A DNA stretch of 64,000 nt from Microbispora siamensis (lineage in GTDB: Bacteria; Actinomycetota; Actinomycetes; Streptosporangiales; Streptosporangiaceae), in NCBI RefSeq assembly GCF_016863095.1, contig NZ_BOOF01000025.1, positions 122,468-186,467 on the forward strand. Direction: 5' to 3'. The notes beneath the pieces were generated by a model that ran no database searches, was not told the DNA's origin, and saw nothing but the letters and a program-made list of their open reading frames with translations. The first letter of the stretch is position 1, and every line of letters starts with the position of its first letter. Both the position numbers and the translations under genes were made by a program. Below are positions 8,116-16,445 of this stretch, one piece after another.

Positions 8116-8820
8116 ATGGGTATCCACATGGAAATGACCCGCCGTACACTGGCCGCGCTCCTGATCCTGGCGCTCCTGGTCGCCTCCTGCGGCACGCTCA
8201 CCGGCTCCCCGCCCGACCGGGCGCAGCCGGGGGACGCGGCGTCCCGGGGAACGCCGTGCGAGGGCACGGGCGACGACTTCCCCGGCGACGTCAAGCTGGC
8301 CCGGTGCCTCACCGAGTGGTTCTGGTCGCAACGCTTCCGGGAGAGCGGCGGCACCTACCGCCCGATCACCCGCTTCGTCGCCTACCAGGGGAACAACGGC
8401 CCCGACTGCGGCGGGCAGTCGGCCGTGCCCGAGAACGCCTTCTACTGTCCGTACGGCCATTTCATCGCCTACGACGCGACCTGGCTCAAGGCGATGTACG
8501 ACCAGATGGGCGACGGGGCGGTCTACGTCGTGATCCCCCACGAACTGGGGCACGCCGTGCAGGCCCAGCTCGTCGAGGACTTCCGCTTCAACGTGCAGCG
8601 GGAGCTCCAGGCCGACTGCTACGCGGGGGCCGCGCTGAGCGGCCTGATCCGGGTGGGTGTGCTGGGCGCCGAGCAGGGCGACGAGGAGGAGCTGCTCACC
8701 AACCTCCAGGCGGCGGGCGACCCCACCGACGCCTGGTGGGCGCCGGACGCCCACGGCACCCCGCGACAGCGCCAGCAGTACTTTACCCACGGCTACACCG
8801 AGGGCGTGGGGGCCTGCTGA
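8116..8820 (+). CDS. Neutral zinc metallopeptidase lipoprotein
   Basis: A secreted, lipid-anchored putative metallopeptidase of about 230 residues. The N-terminus has a hydrophobic signal (RRTLAALLILALLVASC) with a lipobox cysteine. The zinc motif is HELGH in VVIPHELGHAVQAQL, and a downstream ELQADCYAG supplies the third ligand, as in the YpfJ / DUF2268-like neutral zinc metallopeptidase group. ATG codons at 8116, 8128 and 8134 are in frame, none with a convincing Shine-Dalgarno; 8134 would begin right at the signal peptide. Two further cysteines near residues 97-107 could form an extracytoplasmic disulfide. Substrate unknown. Confidence 0.85.
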   Translation: MGIHMEMTRRTLAALLILALLVASCGTLTGSPPDRAQPGDAASRGTPCEGTGDDFPGDVKLARCLTEWFWSQRFRESGGTYRPITRFVAYQGNNGPDCGGQSAVPENAFYCPYGHFIAYDATWLKAMYDQMGDGAVYVVIPHELGHAVQAQLVEDFRFNVQRELQADCYAGAALSGLIRVGVLGAEQGDEEELLTNLQAAGDPTDAWWAPDAHGTPRQRQQYFTHGYTEGVGAC

Positions 8821-8849
8821 GGCCGGGCTCGCCGGGCGGCGATGGGAGC

Positions 8850-9632
8850 ATGGCGGGCGTGACGACGAACCGGACGAGGCGGGCGGGCGTGCTCGGGGGC
8901 GCTCTCGGGGTGCTCGCGGCGGCGAACGTGCTCAACAACCGCGTCGCCAGGCGATGGGCGCCGCTGACCTCGGCGGTCGCGACCGGCGCGCTGCTGGCGC
9001 TCGCCCGGCGCGAGGGACTGACCTGGCAGGAGCTGGGCTTCCGCCGCGCCCGCGCCGGCGCCGTGACCGGCGGCGCGCTCGCCGCCGGCGTCGTGGCCGT
9101 GTACGCCGCCGGAGTGGCCCACCCGCGCACCCGCGCGCTCTTCCACGACGAGCGCGCACTCGCGCTGTCGCGTCGCCGGGTGCTGGAGGAGGCCCTGGTG
9201 CAGGTGCCGTTCGGGACCGTGCTGCTGGAGGAGGCGGGCTTCCGCGGGGTGCTGCCCGCCCTGCTCGGCCGCTCGCTTCCGGCCCGTACGGCGGTCGCCG
9301 CCTCGGCCGCCCTGTTCGGGCTGTGGCACGTGCTGCCCGCCCTGGACATGGCCAGGGCCAACCCCGCACTCGGCCGCCTGACCGCCGGGGAGAACCCGGA
9401 CGAGGGCACCGGCCTGATGGAGACGGGACGGCTGGAGACGGGACGGCTGGTGGCGGGAACGGTGGCGTCCACCGCGGTCGCCGGGCTCGTGTTCCACGGG
9501 CTGCGCCACCGCGCCGGGCTGCTCGCACCCGCGCTGCTCCACCTGGCGACGAACTCCCTCGGCTACGCCGCCGCCCGGGTGGCCCGCGGCCTGGATCAGC
9601 CCTCGCGGGGGTCGGCCAGACCGGTCCGGTAG
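8850..9632 (+). CDS. CPBP family intramembrane metalloprotease
   Basis: A 260-residue polytopic membrane protein of the CAAX protease / bacteriocin-processing (Abi) family. The active-site signature is present as EEAGFRGVLPALL, then ALFGLWHVLPAL and HLATNS near the C-terminus. These carry the Glu-Glu, Arg and His residues used in metal-dependent intramembrane cleavage. A short charged insertion with repeated METGRLETGRL lies before the last helices. A GGAG precedes the ATG at 8850. The last 37 bases overlap the convergent response regulator gene. The substrate cannot be inferred. Confidence 0.87.
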   Translation: MAGVTTNRTRRAGVLGGALGVLAAANVLNNRVARRWAPLTSAVATGALLALARREGLTWQELGFRRARAGAVTGGALAAGVVAVYAAGVAHPRTRALFHDERALALSRRRVLEEALVQVPFGTVLLEEAGFRGVLPALLGRSLPARTAVAASAALFGLWHVLPALDMARANPALGRLTAGENPDEGTGLMETGRLETGRLVAGTVASTAVAGLVFHGLRHRAGLLAPALLHLATNSLGYAAARVARGLDQPSRGSARPVR

Positions 9633-10396
9633 GCGTACGCGACCGCCTGGGCCCGATCGCGCACCCCGGCCTTGGCGAAGAGGTTGTTGATGTGCGTCTT
9701 GACCGTGGCCTCGCCGATGAACAGGGCGGCGGCGATCTCGGCGTTCGACAGGCCGCGCGCGATGAGCCGCAGCACCTCGGCCTCGCGCGGAGTCAGCCCG
9801 CCGGGCGGCGTCCCGGCGCCGGCCGATGTCCCGGCATCCGGCGTCCCCGCTCCCGGCGTCCGGCGTGCTCGGGCCGCCTCGCGGGCGTGGCGCGGCGAGA
9901 AACGCGACCGGTGAGCAGGCGCGGCGGCCGGGCCGGGCGTTTCGCCGGGCGGTGCGGTGCCGGTGCCGCCGCCCGTGCCGGTCACGGTGTTCAGGAGGCG
10001 GCGCTGCACGCCGGGGTCGAGCTGGGCGTCGCCGTTCATCACCGTGGTGACGGCGCGGGCGATCTCCTCGGCGTCGGCGCTCTTGGTGAGGAAGCCGCGC
10101 GCCCCGGCCCGCAGCGCGGCGAAGACCGACTCGTCGTCGGTGTACGTCGTGAGCACGACGACCTGGGTGTCCGGGAACTCGGCGCGGATCCTGCGGGTGG
10201 CCTCCACGCCGTCCATCCGGGGCATGCGCAGGTCCATGAGCACGACGTCGGGCCGTTCGCCCGCGACCAGGCGGAGCGCGGCCTCGCCGTCGGACGCCGA
10301 CCCCACCACCTCGATGTCCGGCAGCAGGCCGAGCAGCAGGACGAGCCCGTCGCGCACCACGGCCTGGTCGTCGACCACGAGCACGCGGGCGGTCAT
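9596..10396 (-). CDS. NarL-type response regulator with long linker
   Basis: Two-component regulator of 266 residues. The receiver is intact: VLVVDDQAVVRDG, phospho-Asp in DVVLMDLRMPRMDG and Lys in GFLTKSADAEE. The LuxR helix-turn-helix is at the C-terminus (LTPREAEVLRLIARGLSNAEIAAALF, TVKTHINNLFAKAG). Between them lies a Gly/Thr/Pro/Ala-rich linker of about 70 residues, far longer than the usual 15-25, making the protein some 45 residues longer than normal. It is translationally coupled to the kinase (4-base overlap) and converges on the CPBP protease gene. Confidence 0.93.
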   Translation of the reverse strand: MTARVLVVDDQAVVRDGLVLLLGLLPDIEVVGSASDGEAALRLVAGERPDVVLMDLRMPRMDGVEATRRIRAEFPDTQVVVLTTYTDDESVFAALRAGARGFLTKSADAEEIARAVTTVMNGDAQLDPGVQRRLLNTVTGTGGGTGTAPPGETPGPAAAPAHRSRFSPRHAREAARARRTPGAGTPDAGTSAGAGTPPGGLTPREAEVLRLIARGLSNAEIAAALFIGEATVKTHINNLFAKAGVRDRAQAVAYAYRTGLADPREG

Positions 10397-11550
10397 GCCG
10401 GCACCCGCAGCCGGACCCGGAAACCGTCCTCGGTCTCGCCGGCCTCCAGGGTGCCGCCCAGGAGTTCGGCGCGTTCGCGCATGCCCACGAGACCGTATCC
10501 TCCCCCCGGCGTCCCGGGCTCGTCACTCGGGGGGTTGACGACCTCCAGCTCGCACTCCCGGTCGCCGAAGCTCAGCCGTACGGTGGCGGGAGAGCCGGGG
10601 GCGTGCCGCCGCACGTTGGTGACGGCCTCCTGGGCGGTGCGGATCATCGCCAGCTCGGTCTCGGGCGGCAGGCGGCGTTCGAACCCGGAGACGACGACGG
10701 CGCACTCCTTGCCGGTCGCGTCGCGGAACTCCCCGGCGAGCGCGTCCAGCGCGGCGGGCAGCGGCTGGGCGTCGTCGCGGAGCGCGGCCACGGCCCTGCG
10801 CGCCTCTTCGAGGCCCTTCTTGGCCAGCTCGCGGGCGCGTTCCACCCGGTCGAGCGCCTCCGGCGACCGGTCGGCGCGCAGCAGCAGCCGGGCGCCTTCG
10901 AGGTGCACGATCTGCGCGGACAGGGAGTGCGCCAGGATGTCGTGGATCTCCCTGGCGATCCTGGCGCGCTCGGCCAGCACGGCCTCGCCCGCCTGGGCGG
11001 CCGTGGCGGCCCTGCGCTGCCTGATGGCGTAGGCGACCGCGAAGACGACGCAGACGGAGACGCACAGGCTGACGTCGCGCTCCTGCGCGTCGGGGGCGAC
11101 CGGCGGCAGCAGGCCCGTGACGCTCGACCCCAGGCCCGCCAGGGCCAGCAGCAGGAGCGGCAGCGACCGGCTGAGCGGGTGCCGTACGGCCGCGGCTCCG
11201 ACGCAGAACATGAGTACGGCGACGGCCGGGCCGCTGTCCGAGACCATGTCGAGGGCGATGGTCGCCACGAGGGCGAGCCCGATGAGGACGGCCTCCGCGG
11301 GCCCGTCGTTCCAGCGCCGCGGCAGGATCGGCCAGAGCCGGACGGCGACCATGAGGGTCAGTGCGACGGCGATCGCGGCGGTCAGCGCGGTGACGGCGAG
11401 CCGGTCGCCGGTCAGGCCGAACCCCGGCGGGCTGGTCGCCTGCCCGCCGACCAGCATGGCGATCACTGCCAGGCGCAGGCACGCAGCGGCGATCGCGTTC
11501 CTGCGGCGGGACTCCGGGCCGGCCTGGACATGTCCGTCACGACTGGGCAC
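10393..11550 (-). CDS. Sensor histidine kinase (NarX/DesK-like)
   Basis: Membrane kinase of 385 residues. About six hydrophobic segments occupy residues 20-170. The phosphoacceptor region is ARIAREIHDILAHSLSAQIVHLEG, with the His in EIHD, and the HATPase_c part has the N-box EAVTNVRRHAPG and G-box GYGLVGMRERAELLGG. This is the HisKA_3 class. There is no large extracytoplasmic sensor domain, so it probably senses the membrane or a partner protein. It heads an operon with the response regulator at 9596-10396. Confidence 0.93.
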   Translation of the reverse strand: MPSRDGHVQAGPESRRRNAIAAACLRLAVIAMLVGGQATSPPGFGLTGDRLAVTALTAAIAVALTLMVAVRLWPILPRRWNDGPAEAVLIGLALVATIALDMVSDSGPAVAVLMFCVGAAAVRHPLSRSLPLLLLALAGLGSSVTGLLPPVAPDAQERDVSLCVSVCVVFAVAYAIRQRRAATAAQAGEAVLAERARIAREIHDILAHSLSAQIVHLEGARLLLRADRSPEALDRVERARELAKKGLEEARRAVAALRDDAQPLPAALDALAGEFRDATGKECAVVVSGFERRLPPETELAMIRTAQEAVTNVRRHAPGSPATVRLSFGDRECELEVVNPPSDEPGTPGGGYGLVGMRERAELLGGTLEAGETEDGFRVRLRVPA

Positions 11551-11577
11551 GTCCCGACGTTAGCGCCACTCCCGGCG

Positions 11578-12072
11578 CTAGCGGGCCGTCTGGACACCCG
11601 ATACGGGGACGGTGGGCAGGGCGTTCGCCCGCCGGGCGACGACCAGGAACTGGACGCCGAGGGTCACGCCGACGAACAGGAGCACGGAGGTCTGCGACGA
11701 GGCGAGGCCGAGGAGGGAGGTCAGGGCGATCATCGCGATCCGGACGGCGATGGAGCCCACCCAGGCGACCAGGGTCGTGACGGTGCCCTGCGACCACGCC
11801 ACGCCGTGCTGGTCGCGCCACACACGTGTCGTCATGGCCCGCAGCACGCCGAGGCCGGCGGCCACGAGGAGTTCCGCGACGAGCACGGCGAGGCTCAGCG
11901 CCGTGTGGCGGGGATCGACGAGCGCGCCGCCGCCGAGGCCGCCCACGACCATCACGGCGGCGATGATCAGACCCACGGGCCTGGCGACCGGCCTCGGCTT
12001 CATCTGCCGGTAGATCAGGAGGGCGAGTACGGCCAGGGCGACGACGACGATCTGTGCGGTTTCCATGCGCAC
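11578..12072 (-). CDS. DUF1453/CcdC-like membrane protein
   Basis: A 164-residue protein with four or five membrane helices (AQIVVVALAVLALLIYRQM, PVGLIIAAVMVVGGLGGGAL, ALSLAVLVAELLVAAGLGVL, TTLVAWVGSIAVRIAMIALT, TSVLLFVGVTLGVQFLVVAR). The first helix followed by RQMKPRPV resembles the DUF1453/CcdC family. It lies 27 bases upstream of the histidine kinase on the same strand, so it may be a membrane partner or target of that two-component system. A second in-frame ATG (METAQ, 12066) is an alternative start. Function unknown. Confidence 0.7.
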   Translation of the reverse strand: MRMETAQIVVVALAVLALLIYRQMKPRPVARPVGLIIAAVMVVGGLGGGALVDPRHTALSLAVLVAELLVAAGLGVLRAMTTRVWRDQHGVAWSQGTVTTLVAWVGSIAVRIAMIALTSLLGLASSQTSVLLFVGVTLGVQFLVVARRANALPTVPVSGVQTAR

Positions 12073-12122
12073 GACGGTAGGAAGACCGGGCGCGCACCGG
12101 ATCGGAGCGCGGGTGGAAACCG

Positions 12123-12148
12123 GGGTGGAGATCAGGCGATCTCCACCC
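12123..12148 (-). terminator. Hairpin terminator downstream of the PIG-L gene
   Basis: An 11-bp perfect stem pairs GGGTGGAGATC with GATCTCCACCC around loop AGGC. It starts 28 bases past the PIG-L stop codon and lies before the DUF1453-like gene. There is no T tract, as is common for actinobacterial hairpin terminators. Confidence 0.7.
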
Positions 12149-12175
12149 GGGGGTGGAGGGCCGGGCGCGTCCGGT

Positions 12176-12910
12176 TCAGGCGGTGTCGACCCGCTGGAAC
12201 GCCTCCGCGTACGAGCCCTCGGGGAGGCCCGCGGCGGCGGCGTGACCGGAGAGCCAGCCCTTGACCATGGCGTCCAGGTCGGGGACGTGCGCGGTCTGGC
12301 TCTCGTGCGCGCGCAGCGCGGCGATCTTGCGATCGACGGTGGAGGTGACGTCGACGTAGTGGTTGACGGTCATCCCGCCCGTGAGCCACACCTCGCGGAC
12401 GGTCCAGGCCTCCAGGCCCTCGTCGGCGAGCAGTTCGGGGAAGGTGTACGGGTTGCGCGCGTCGGGGTAGACCGCGTCGAGGGTGGCGCCGCCGACCGCG
12501 CGGTGGTCGGGGTGGCTGGGGCCCAGCCGCTCGTAGTTGCGCTCCGGGGTCGAGGTGATGACCAGGTCGGGCCGCACCTGGCGGATCACCCGCGTGATGT
12601 CCCGCCGCAGGCCGAGCGTCTGCTCGACCACGCCGTCCTGGTAGCCCAGGAAGCGCAGGTCGGTCACCCCGACGCACTTGGCCGCCGCCGTCTGCTCCGC
12701 CCGGCGCAGCGCGGCCATGCCGCCGTTGTCCACCGCCCGGTCGAACCCGCCCGCGTCACCATCGGTGACCAGGCAGTACACCACCTCGGCGCCCGCCTCG
12801 GTCAGTCTGGCGACCGTGCCCGCGCCGCCGAAGTCGATGTCGTCGGGGTGCGCGACGACCACCAGCACCTTCTTGATTTCCGCCTCGTCCAGCACGAGCA
12901 GCCTCCTCAT
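12176..12910 (-). CDS. PIG-L family deacetylase
   Basis: A roughly 244-residue zinc-dependent N-acetylglucosamine-type deacetylase of the PIG-L/LmbE fold. The metal and catalytic motif is VVVAHPDDIDFGGAGTVA, the second His motif is LGPSHPDHRAVG, and HESQTAHVPDLD is near the C-terminus. The family includes MshB and Mca of the mycothiol pathway. The motif here is HPDDID rather than HPDDE, so I do not assign a specific role. GTG 12925 and ATG 12922 are alternative starts; an AAGG lies next to them. It is divergent from pcrA and followed by a hairpin terminator. Confidence 0.87.
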   Translation of the reverse strand: MRRLLVLDEAEIKKVLVVVAHPDDIDFGGAGTVARLTEAGAEVVYCLVTDGDAGGFDRAVDNGGMAALRRAEQTAAAKCVGVTDLRFLGYQDGVVEQTLGLRRDITRVIRQVRPDLVITSTPERNYERLGPSHPDHRAVGGATLDAVYPDARNPYTFPELLADEGLEAWTVREVWLTGGMTVNHYVDVTSTVDRKIAALRAHESQTAHVPDLDAMVKGWLSGHAAAAGLPEGSYAEAFQRVDTA

Positions 12911-12988
12911 GGTCCGGCACATCACCTTAAACGGGACTTGCCGGGCGAGTGGGCTCCGGATGTCGGCGCGCGGTCATAACCTAAGGAG

Positions 12989-15232
12989 GTGTCCACCCGA
13001 GCCGCCACTCATCCGTTGCTCGACGGCCTCAACCCGCAGCAGCGGGACGCCGTCACCCACCAGGGCAGTCCGCTGCTGATCGTCGCCGGGGCCGGCTCCG
13101 GGAAGACCAGGGTGCTGACGCACCGCATCGCGTACCTGCTGGCGGAGCGTGACGTCCAGCCGGGGGAGATCCTCGCGATCACCTTCACCAACAAGGCCGC
13201 CCGCGAGATGAAGGAGCGGGTCGACAAGCTCATCGGGCCGCGGTCCAGGGCCATGTGGGTCATGACGTTCCACAGCGCCTGCGTGCGGATCCTGCGGCGC
13301 GAGGCGAAGCGGCTGGGCTTCACCTCCAGCTTCTCGATCTACGACCAGGCCGACTCCCAGCGGCTCATGGCGATGGTGTGCCGTGAGCTCGACCTCGACC
13401 CCAAGCGCTACCCGCCGCGCTCCTTCTCGGCCCAGGTCAGCAACTTCAAGAACGAGCTGATCGACTACGAGACGGCGGCCGACCGGGCCTCGACCCATCT
13501 GGAACGCACGCTCGCCGAGGCGTACCGCACCTACCAGCGGCGGCTCACCGAGGCCGGCGCGATGGACTTCGACGACCTGATCATGCTGACGGTCACGCTG
13601 TTCCAGCTCTTCCCCGACGTGGCCGAGCACTACCGGCGGCGGTTCCGGCACGTGATGGTCGACGAGTACCAGGACACCAACCACGCGCAGTACATGCTGA
13701 TTCGCGAGCTGGTCGGGCGGCCCGAGGTGCGCACCGCCGACGGCGACGTGGTGCGGGAGGGCGTCGAGCCCTCCGAACTCGTGGTCGTCGGCGACGCCGA
13801 CCAGTCGATCTACGCCTTCCGCGGTGCGACGATCCGCAACATCCTGGAGTTCGAGCGCGACTATCCGGACGCGCGGACGATCCTGCTGGAGCAGAACTAC
13901 CGCTCCACGCAGACGATCCTGAACGCCGCCAACGCGGTCATCTCCCGCAATGAGGGCCGCAAGCCGAAGAACCTGTGGTCCGACCAGGGCGCGGGGCCGA
14001 AGATCATCGGTTATGCGGCCGACAACGAGCACGACGAGGCCATGTTCGTCGCGCAGGAGGTCGACCGGCTCGGCGACGACCACGGGGTGACCCCCGGCGA
14101 CGTGGCGGTCTTCTACCGCACGAACGCCGCCTCCCGCGTGTTCGAGGAGATCTTCATCCGCACCGGCCTGCCGTACAAGGTCGTGGGCGGGGTGCGGTTC
14201 TACGAGCGCAAGGAGGTCAAGGACCTGCTCGCCTACCTGCGGGTCCTGGCCAACCCGAACGACACGGTGTCGCTGCGGCGCATCCTCAACGTGCCCAAGC
14301 GCGGCATCGGCGACCGCGCCGAGGCGATGATCGAGGCGTTCGCCAACCGGGAGCGCATCGGCTTCTGGGAGGCGCTGCGCCGGGCCGACGAGGCGCCGGG
14401 CGTGGCCACCCGCTCGCTGAACGCGATCCGCGACTTCGTCACGTTACTGGACGAGTTGCGCGCCAAGGAGCTTCCGCTGTCCGACCTGGCCGAGGAGGTG
14501 CTGAGCGCCACCGGCTACCGGACGGAGCTGGAGACCTCGGGCGACCCGCAGGACGAGAGTCGGCTGGAGAACCTCAACGAGCTGATCTCGGTGGCCGCCG
14601 AGTTCGAGGAGGCGAACCCGGAGGGCACGCTCGTCGACTTCCTCGAACAGGTCTCGCTGGTCGCCGACGCCGACCAGATCCCGGAGGGGGACGACCACGG
14701 CGGGGTGGTCACGCTGATGACCCTGCACACCGCCAAGGGCCTGGAGTTCCCCGTGGTGTTCCTCACGGGCATGGAGGACGGCGTCTTCCCGCACATGCGC
14801 TCGCTGAGCGACCCGAAGGAACTGGAGGAGGAGCGCAGGCTGGCGTACGTCGGCATCACCCGCGCCAAGGAGCGGCTCTACCTGTCCAGGTCGGCGGTCC
14901 GCTCGGCCTGGGGCGCGCCGTCGTTCAACCCCGCCTCGCGCTTCCTGTCCGAGGTGCCGGGCGACCTGGTCGAGTGGCGCGGCGACCCGGGCAAGACCGC
15001 CTGGTCCGCCGCGACCTCCCGCCCGGCCGCCCGTACGGCTCCCGCGCAGAAGCCCGGCGGCCGGCAGATCCCGAACCTGTCGCCGGGCGACCGGGTCACC
15101 CACGACACGTTCGGGCTCGGCACCGTGGTGGCGGTGGACGGTCAGGCCGAGAAGACGCGAGTGAAGATCGACTTCGGGAGCGAGGGCGAGAAGACCCTTC
15201 TTCTCGCCTACGCGCCGATCGACAAGCTCTGA
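12989..15232 (+). CDS. pcrA: ATP-dependent DNA helicase PcrA/UvrD
   Basis: Superfamily 1 3'-5' DNA helicase of 747 residues that acts in DNA repair and replication. Motif I reads IVAGAGSGKTRVLTHRI, motif Ia ITFTNKAAREMKERV, motif II VDEYQDTNHAQYML, motif III VVGDADQSIYAFRGA, motif IV ILLEQNYRST, motif V VTLMTLHTAKGLEFPVVF and motif VI RRLAYVGITRAKERLYL. The C-terminus has the PcrA-type basic tail and a small beta domain (SPGDRVTHDTFGLGTVVAVD) that binds RNA polymerase in relatives. AAGGAG lies directly against the GTG start at 12989. This gives unusually short spacing, but no other ATG, GTG or TTG in the next codons fits. Confidence 0.96.
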   Translation: MSTRAATHPLLDGLNPQQRDAVTHQGSPLLIVAGAGSGKTRVLTHRIAYLLAERDVQPGEILAITFTNKAAREMKERVDKLIGPRSRAMWVMTFHSACVRILRREAKRLGFTSSFSIYDQADSQRLMAMVCRELDLDPKRYPPRSFSAQVSNFKNELIDYETAADRASTHLERTLAEAYRTYQRRLTEAGAMDFDDLIMLTVTLFQLFPDVAEHYRRRFRHVMVDEYQDTNHAQYMLIRELVGRPEVRTADGDVVREGVEPSELVVVGDADQSIYAFRGATIRNILEFERDYPDARTILLEQNYRSTQTILNAANAVISRNEGRKPKNLWSDQGAGPKIIGYAADNEHDEAMFVAQEVDRLGDDHGVTPGDVAVFYRTNAASRVFEEIFIRTGLPYKVVGGVRFYERKEVKDLLAYLRVLANPNDTVSLRRILNVPKRGIGDRAEAMIEAFANRERIGFWEALRRADEAPGVATRSLNAIRDFVTLLDELRAKELPLSDLAEEVLSATGYRTELETSGDPQDESRLENLNELISVAAEFEEANPEGTLVDFLEQVSLVADADQIPEGDDHGGVVTLMTLHTAKGLEFPVVFLTGMEDGVFPHMRSLSDPKELEEERRLAYVGITRAKERLYLSRSAVRSAWGAPSFNPASRFLSEVPGDLVEWRGDPGKTAWSAATSRPAARTAPAQKPGGRQIPNLSPGDRVTHDTFGLGTVVAVDGQAEKTRVKIDFGSEGEKTLLLAYAPIDKL

Positions 15233-15614
15233 CCGGCAGGCTCTGAAGCCCGTCCTTCCCGGTGCCCATGCTCTTGGGGCGTACGAGGCGGCGGGAAACG
15301 CGGCGCCATGCCGTCGCAAGGGCGTTGGAGAGCAAGTAAGCGTTGGAGAGTAGGTAAAAGCCCAGGTCGTCGGCATTTCTGCCGTCTTGTGACCGCCGCC
15401 GGACCGGTCGCATACTGGCGTGGAGCGATGGCCTTCTCCGAGCCCGGGCGAGACCCGCGAAGCGGGGGCGCTCAGCGGCGAACTCGGCGGGATCACCGTC
15501 GGCGGCGCGGAGCGCCGGCGATTCCGGTCGGCTCATGTTCAGATCATCGGACCGCCTGACGGGAGGACCGACCCGAAGCGCCACATTCTGAGCTGCCTGA
15601 CCAGGGAGCGCCGC
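15233..15614. other. 382-bp intergenic region with tandem repeat and GC-rich hairpins
   Basis: No protein gene was found here. It holds two tandem 18-bp copies at 15322-15357. Downstream (15440-15545) are several short GC-rich inverted repeats, such as CCCGC-GAA-GCGGG at 15454-15466. It could contain the pcrA terminator and a structured leader for the lipoprotein gene. I found no match to the TPP, cobalamin or glycine riboswitch cores I can recall. Confidence 0.5.
15322..15357. repeat. Two tandem 18-bp direct repeats
   Basis: GCGTTGGAGAGCAAGTAA is followed directly by GCGTTGGAGAGTAGGTAA, 16 of 18 positions identical. Perfect tandem phasing about 260 bases before the lipoprotein gene suggests either a slippage duplication or a double binding site. 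Confidence 0.8.
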
Positions 15615-16181
15615 ATGATCACGTCATCTCACCGTCGTCGTACGGATCACCGGCGAGTAGTGGCGCTGTGCATCCTGCTCGCGACCTGCCTGGCGTTGGC
15701 GCTACAGGCGTGCGACTCCCCGCGGCAGCGGGCCAGGCCCCACGGCACCTGGAGCAGGGGCGGACTGGTCGACGGGCAGATCGGCCCGGTGCGGCTGCTG
15801 CACGTGCACATCCTCGCCCCGCCCATGGACGAGCAGAAGGCCGGCGACGACCTGGGGCTGTACCTGACCCTGGTCAACAACAGCGACAGACCGCAGACGC
15901 TCGACGGCGTCAGCACCGTCCACGCCGAGCGGGTCGTTTACCGGCAAGGGCCGTCCTCCCCCCGGCAGGCCGTCAATGTGACGATTCCCGCTCACGGGAC
16001 CGTCTCCCTCCAGCAAGGCCACGACCGCCCGCACCTGGAGCTCGTCGACATCCACCGCCCGCTCGGTGCGACCCCCATCGACGTCACGTTCCGCTTCCCC
16101 ACTGCGGGCACGATCACCCTTCGCATCCCCGTCCTCCCGCTGTCACGAGGGGCCGGATCGCCCACACCCGGCCACAGTTAG
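15615..16181 (+). CDS. Lipoprotein with PCu(A)C-like domain
   Basis: An exported lipoprotein of 188 residues. The signal peptide reads VVALCILLATCLALALQAC with a lipobox Cys. The mature part resembles the PCu(A)C (DUF461) periplasmic copper chaperone fold: DDLGLYLTLVNNSDRPQTLD, then GVSTVHAERVVY, and a C-terminal PIDVTFRFPTAGTITLRIPV. The usual Met/His copper ligands are not all evident, so copper binding is uncertain. AGGGAG is spaced 6 bases before the ATG at 15615. An upstream extension of the frame to 15420 is not needed. Confidence 0.72.
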   Translation: MITSSHRRRTDHRRVVALCILLATCLALALQACDSPRQRARPHGTWSRGGLVDGQIGPVRLLHVHILAPPMDEQKAGDDLGLYLTLVNNSDRPQTLDGVSTVHAERVVYRQGPSSPRQAVNVTIPAHGTVSLQQGHDRPHLELVDIHRPLGATPIDVTFRFPTAGTITLRIPVLPLSRGAGSPTPGHS

Positions 16182-16244
16182 TCCCGGCTGGGCGTCCGGA
16201 GCGGCCGGCCACCGGGTGACCCGCCATCCTGAACGACGTGGCCG

Positions 16245-16372
16245 GCGCCGCCACCGGGTCGGCGGCGGGGGCCTGTGCCCGAGAAGGGAGTACGTGCCCT
16301 CCGGGTTCAGGAGGGCAGCCCGGGGATTCTCGCGGCCGGTAATTACGGGAATCACGAAATTCAGATTTCCTA
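16245..16372 (-). pseudogene. Decayed partial copy of the secreted-protein gene at 18729-19634
   Basis: Bases 16245-16275 are identical over 31 bp to 19505-19535 (codons for APAADPVAA of the neighbouring gene), and the match continues with two changes to 16283. Bases 16291-16372 match the leader region 19648-19732, including a conserved hairpin (TGCCCTC...GAGGGCA, 16295-16317). About 100 bp covering the start codon and signal peptide are missing between the two blocks, and the rest of the gene is absent. It is therefore a relic, probably from an old tandem duplication. It lies downstream of the glycosidase gene. Confidence 0.8.
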
Positions 16373-16445
16373 AAGGCCCCGGCCCCGGTGGTCGTGCAGA
16401 CCACCGGGGGCCGAGGGCGCGTCATGGACTCCGGGTGTCCTGCCG

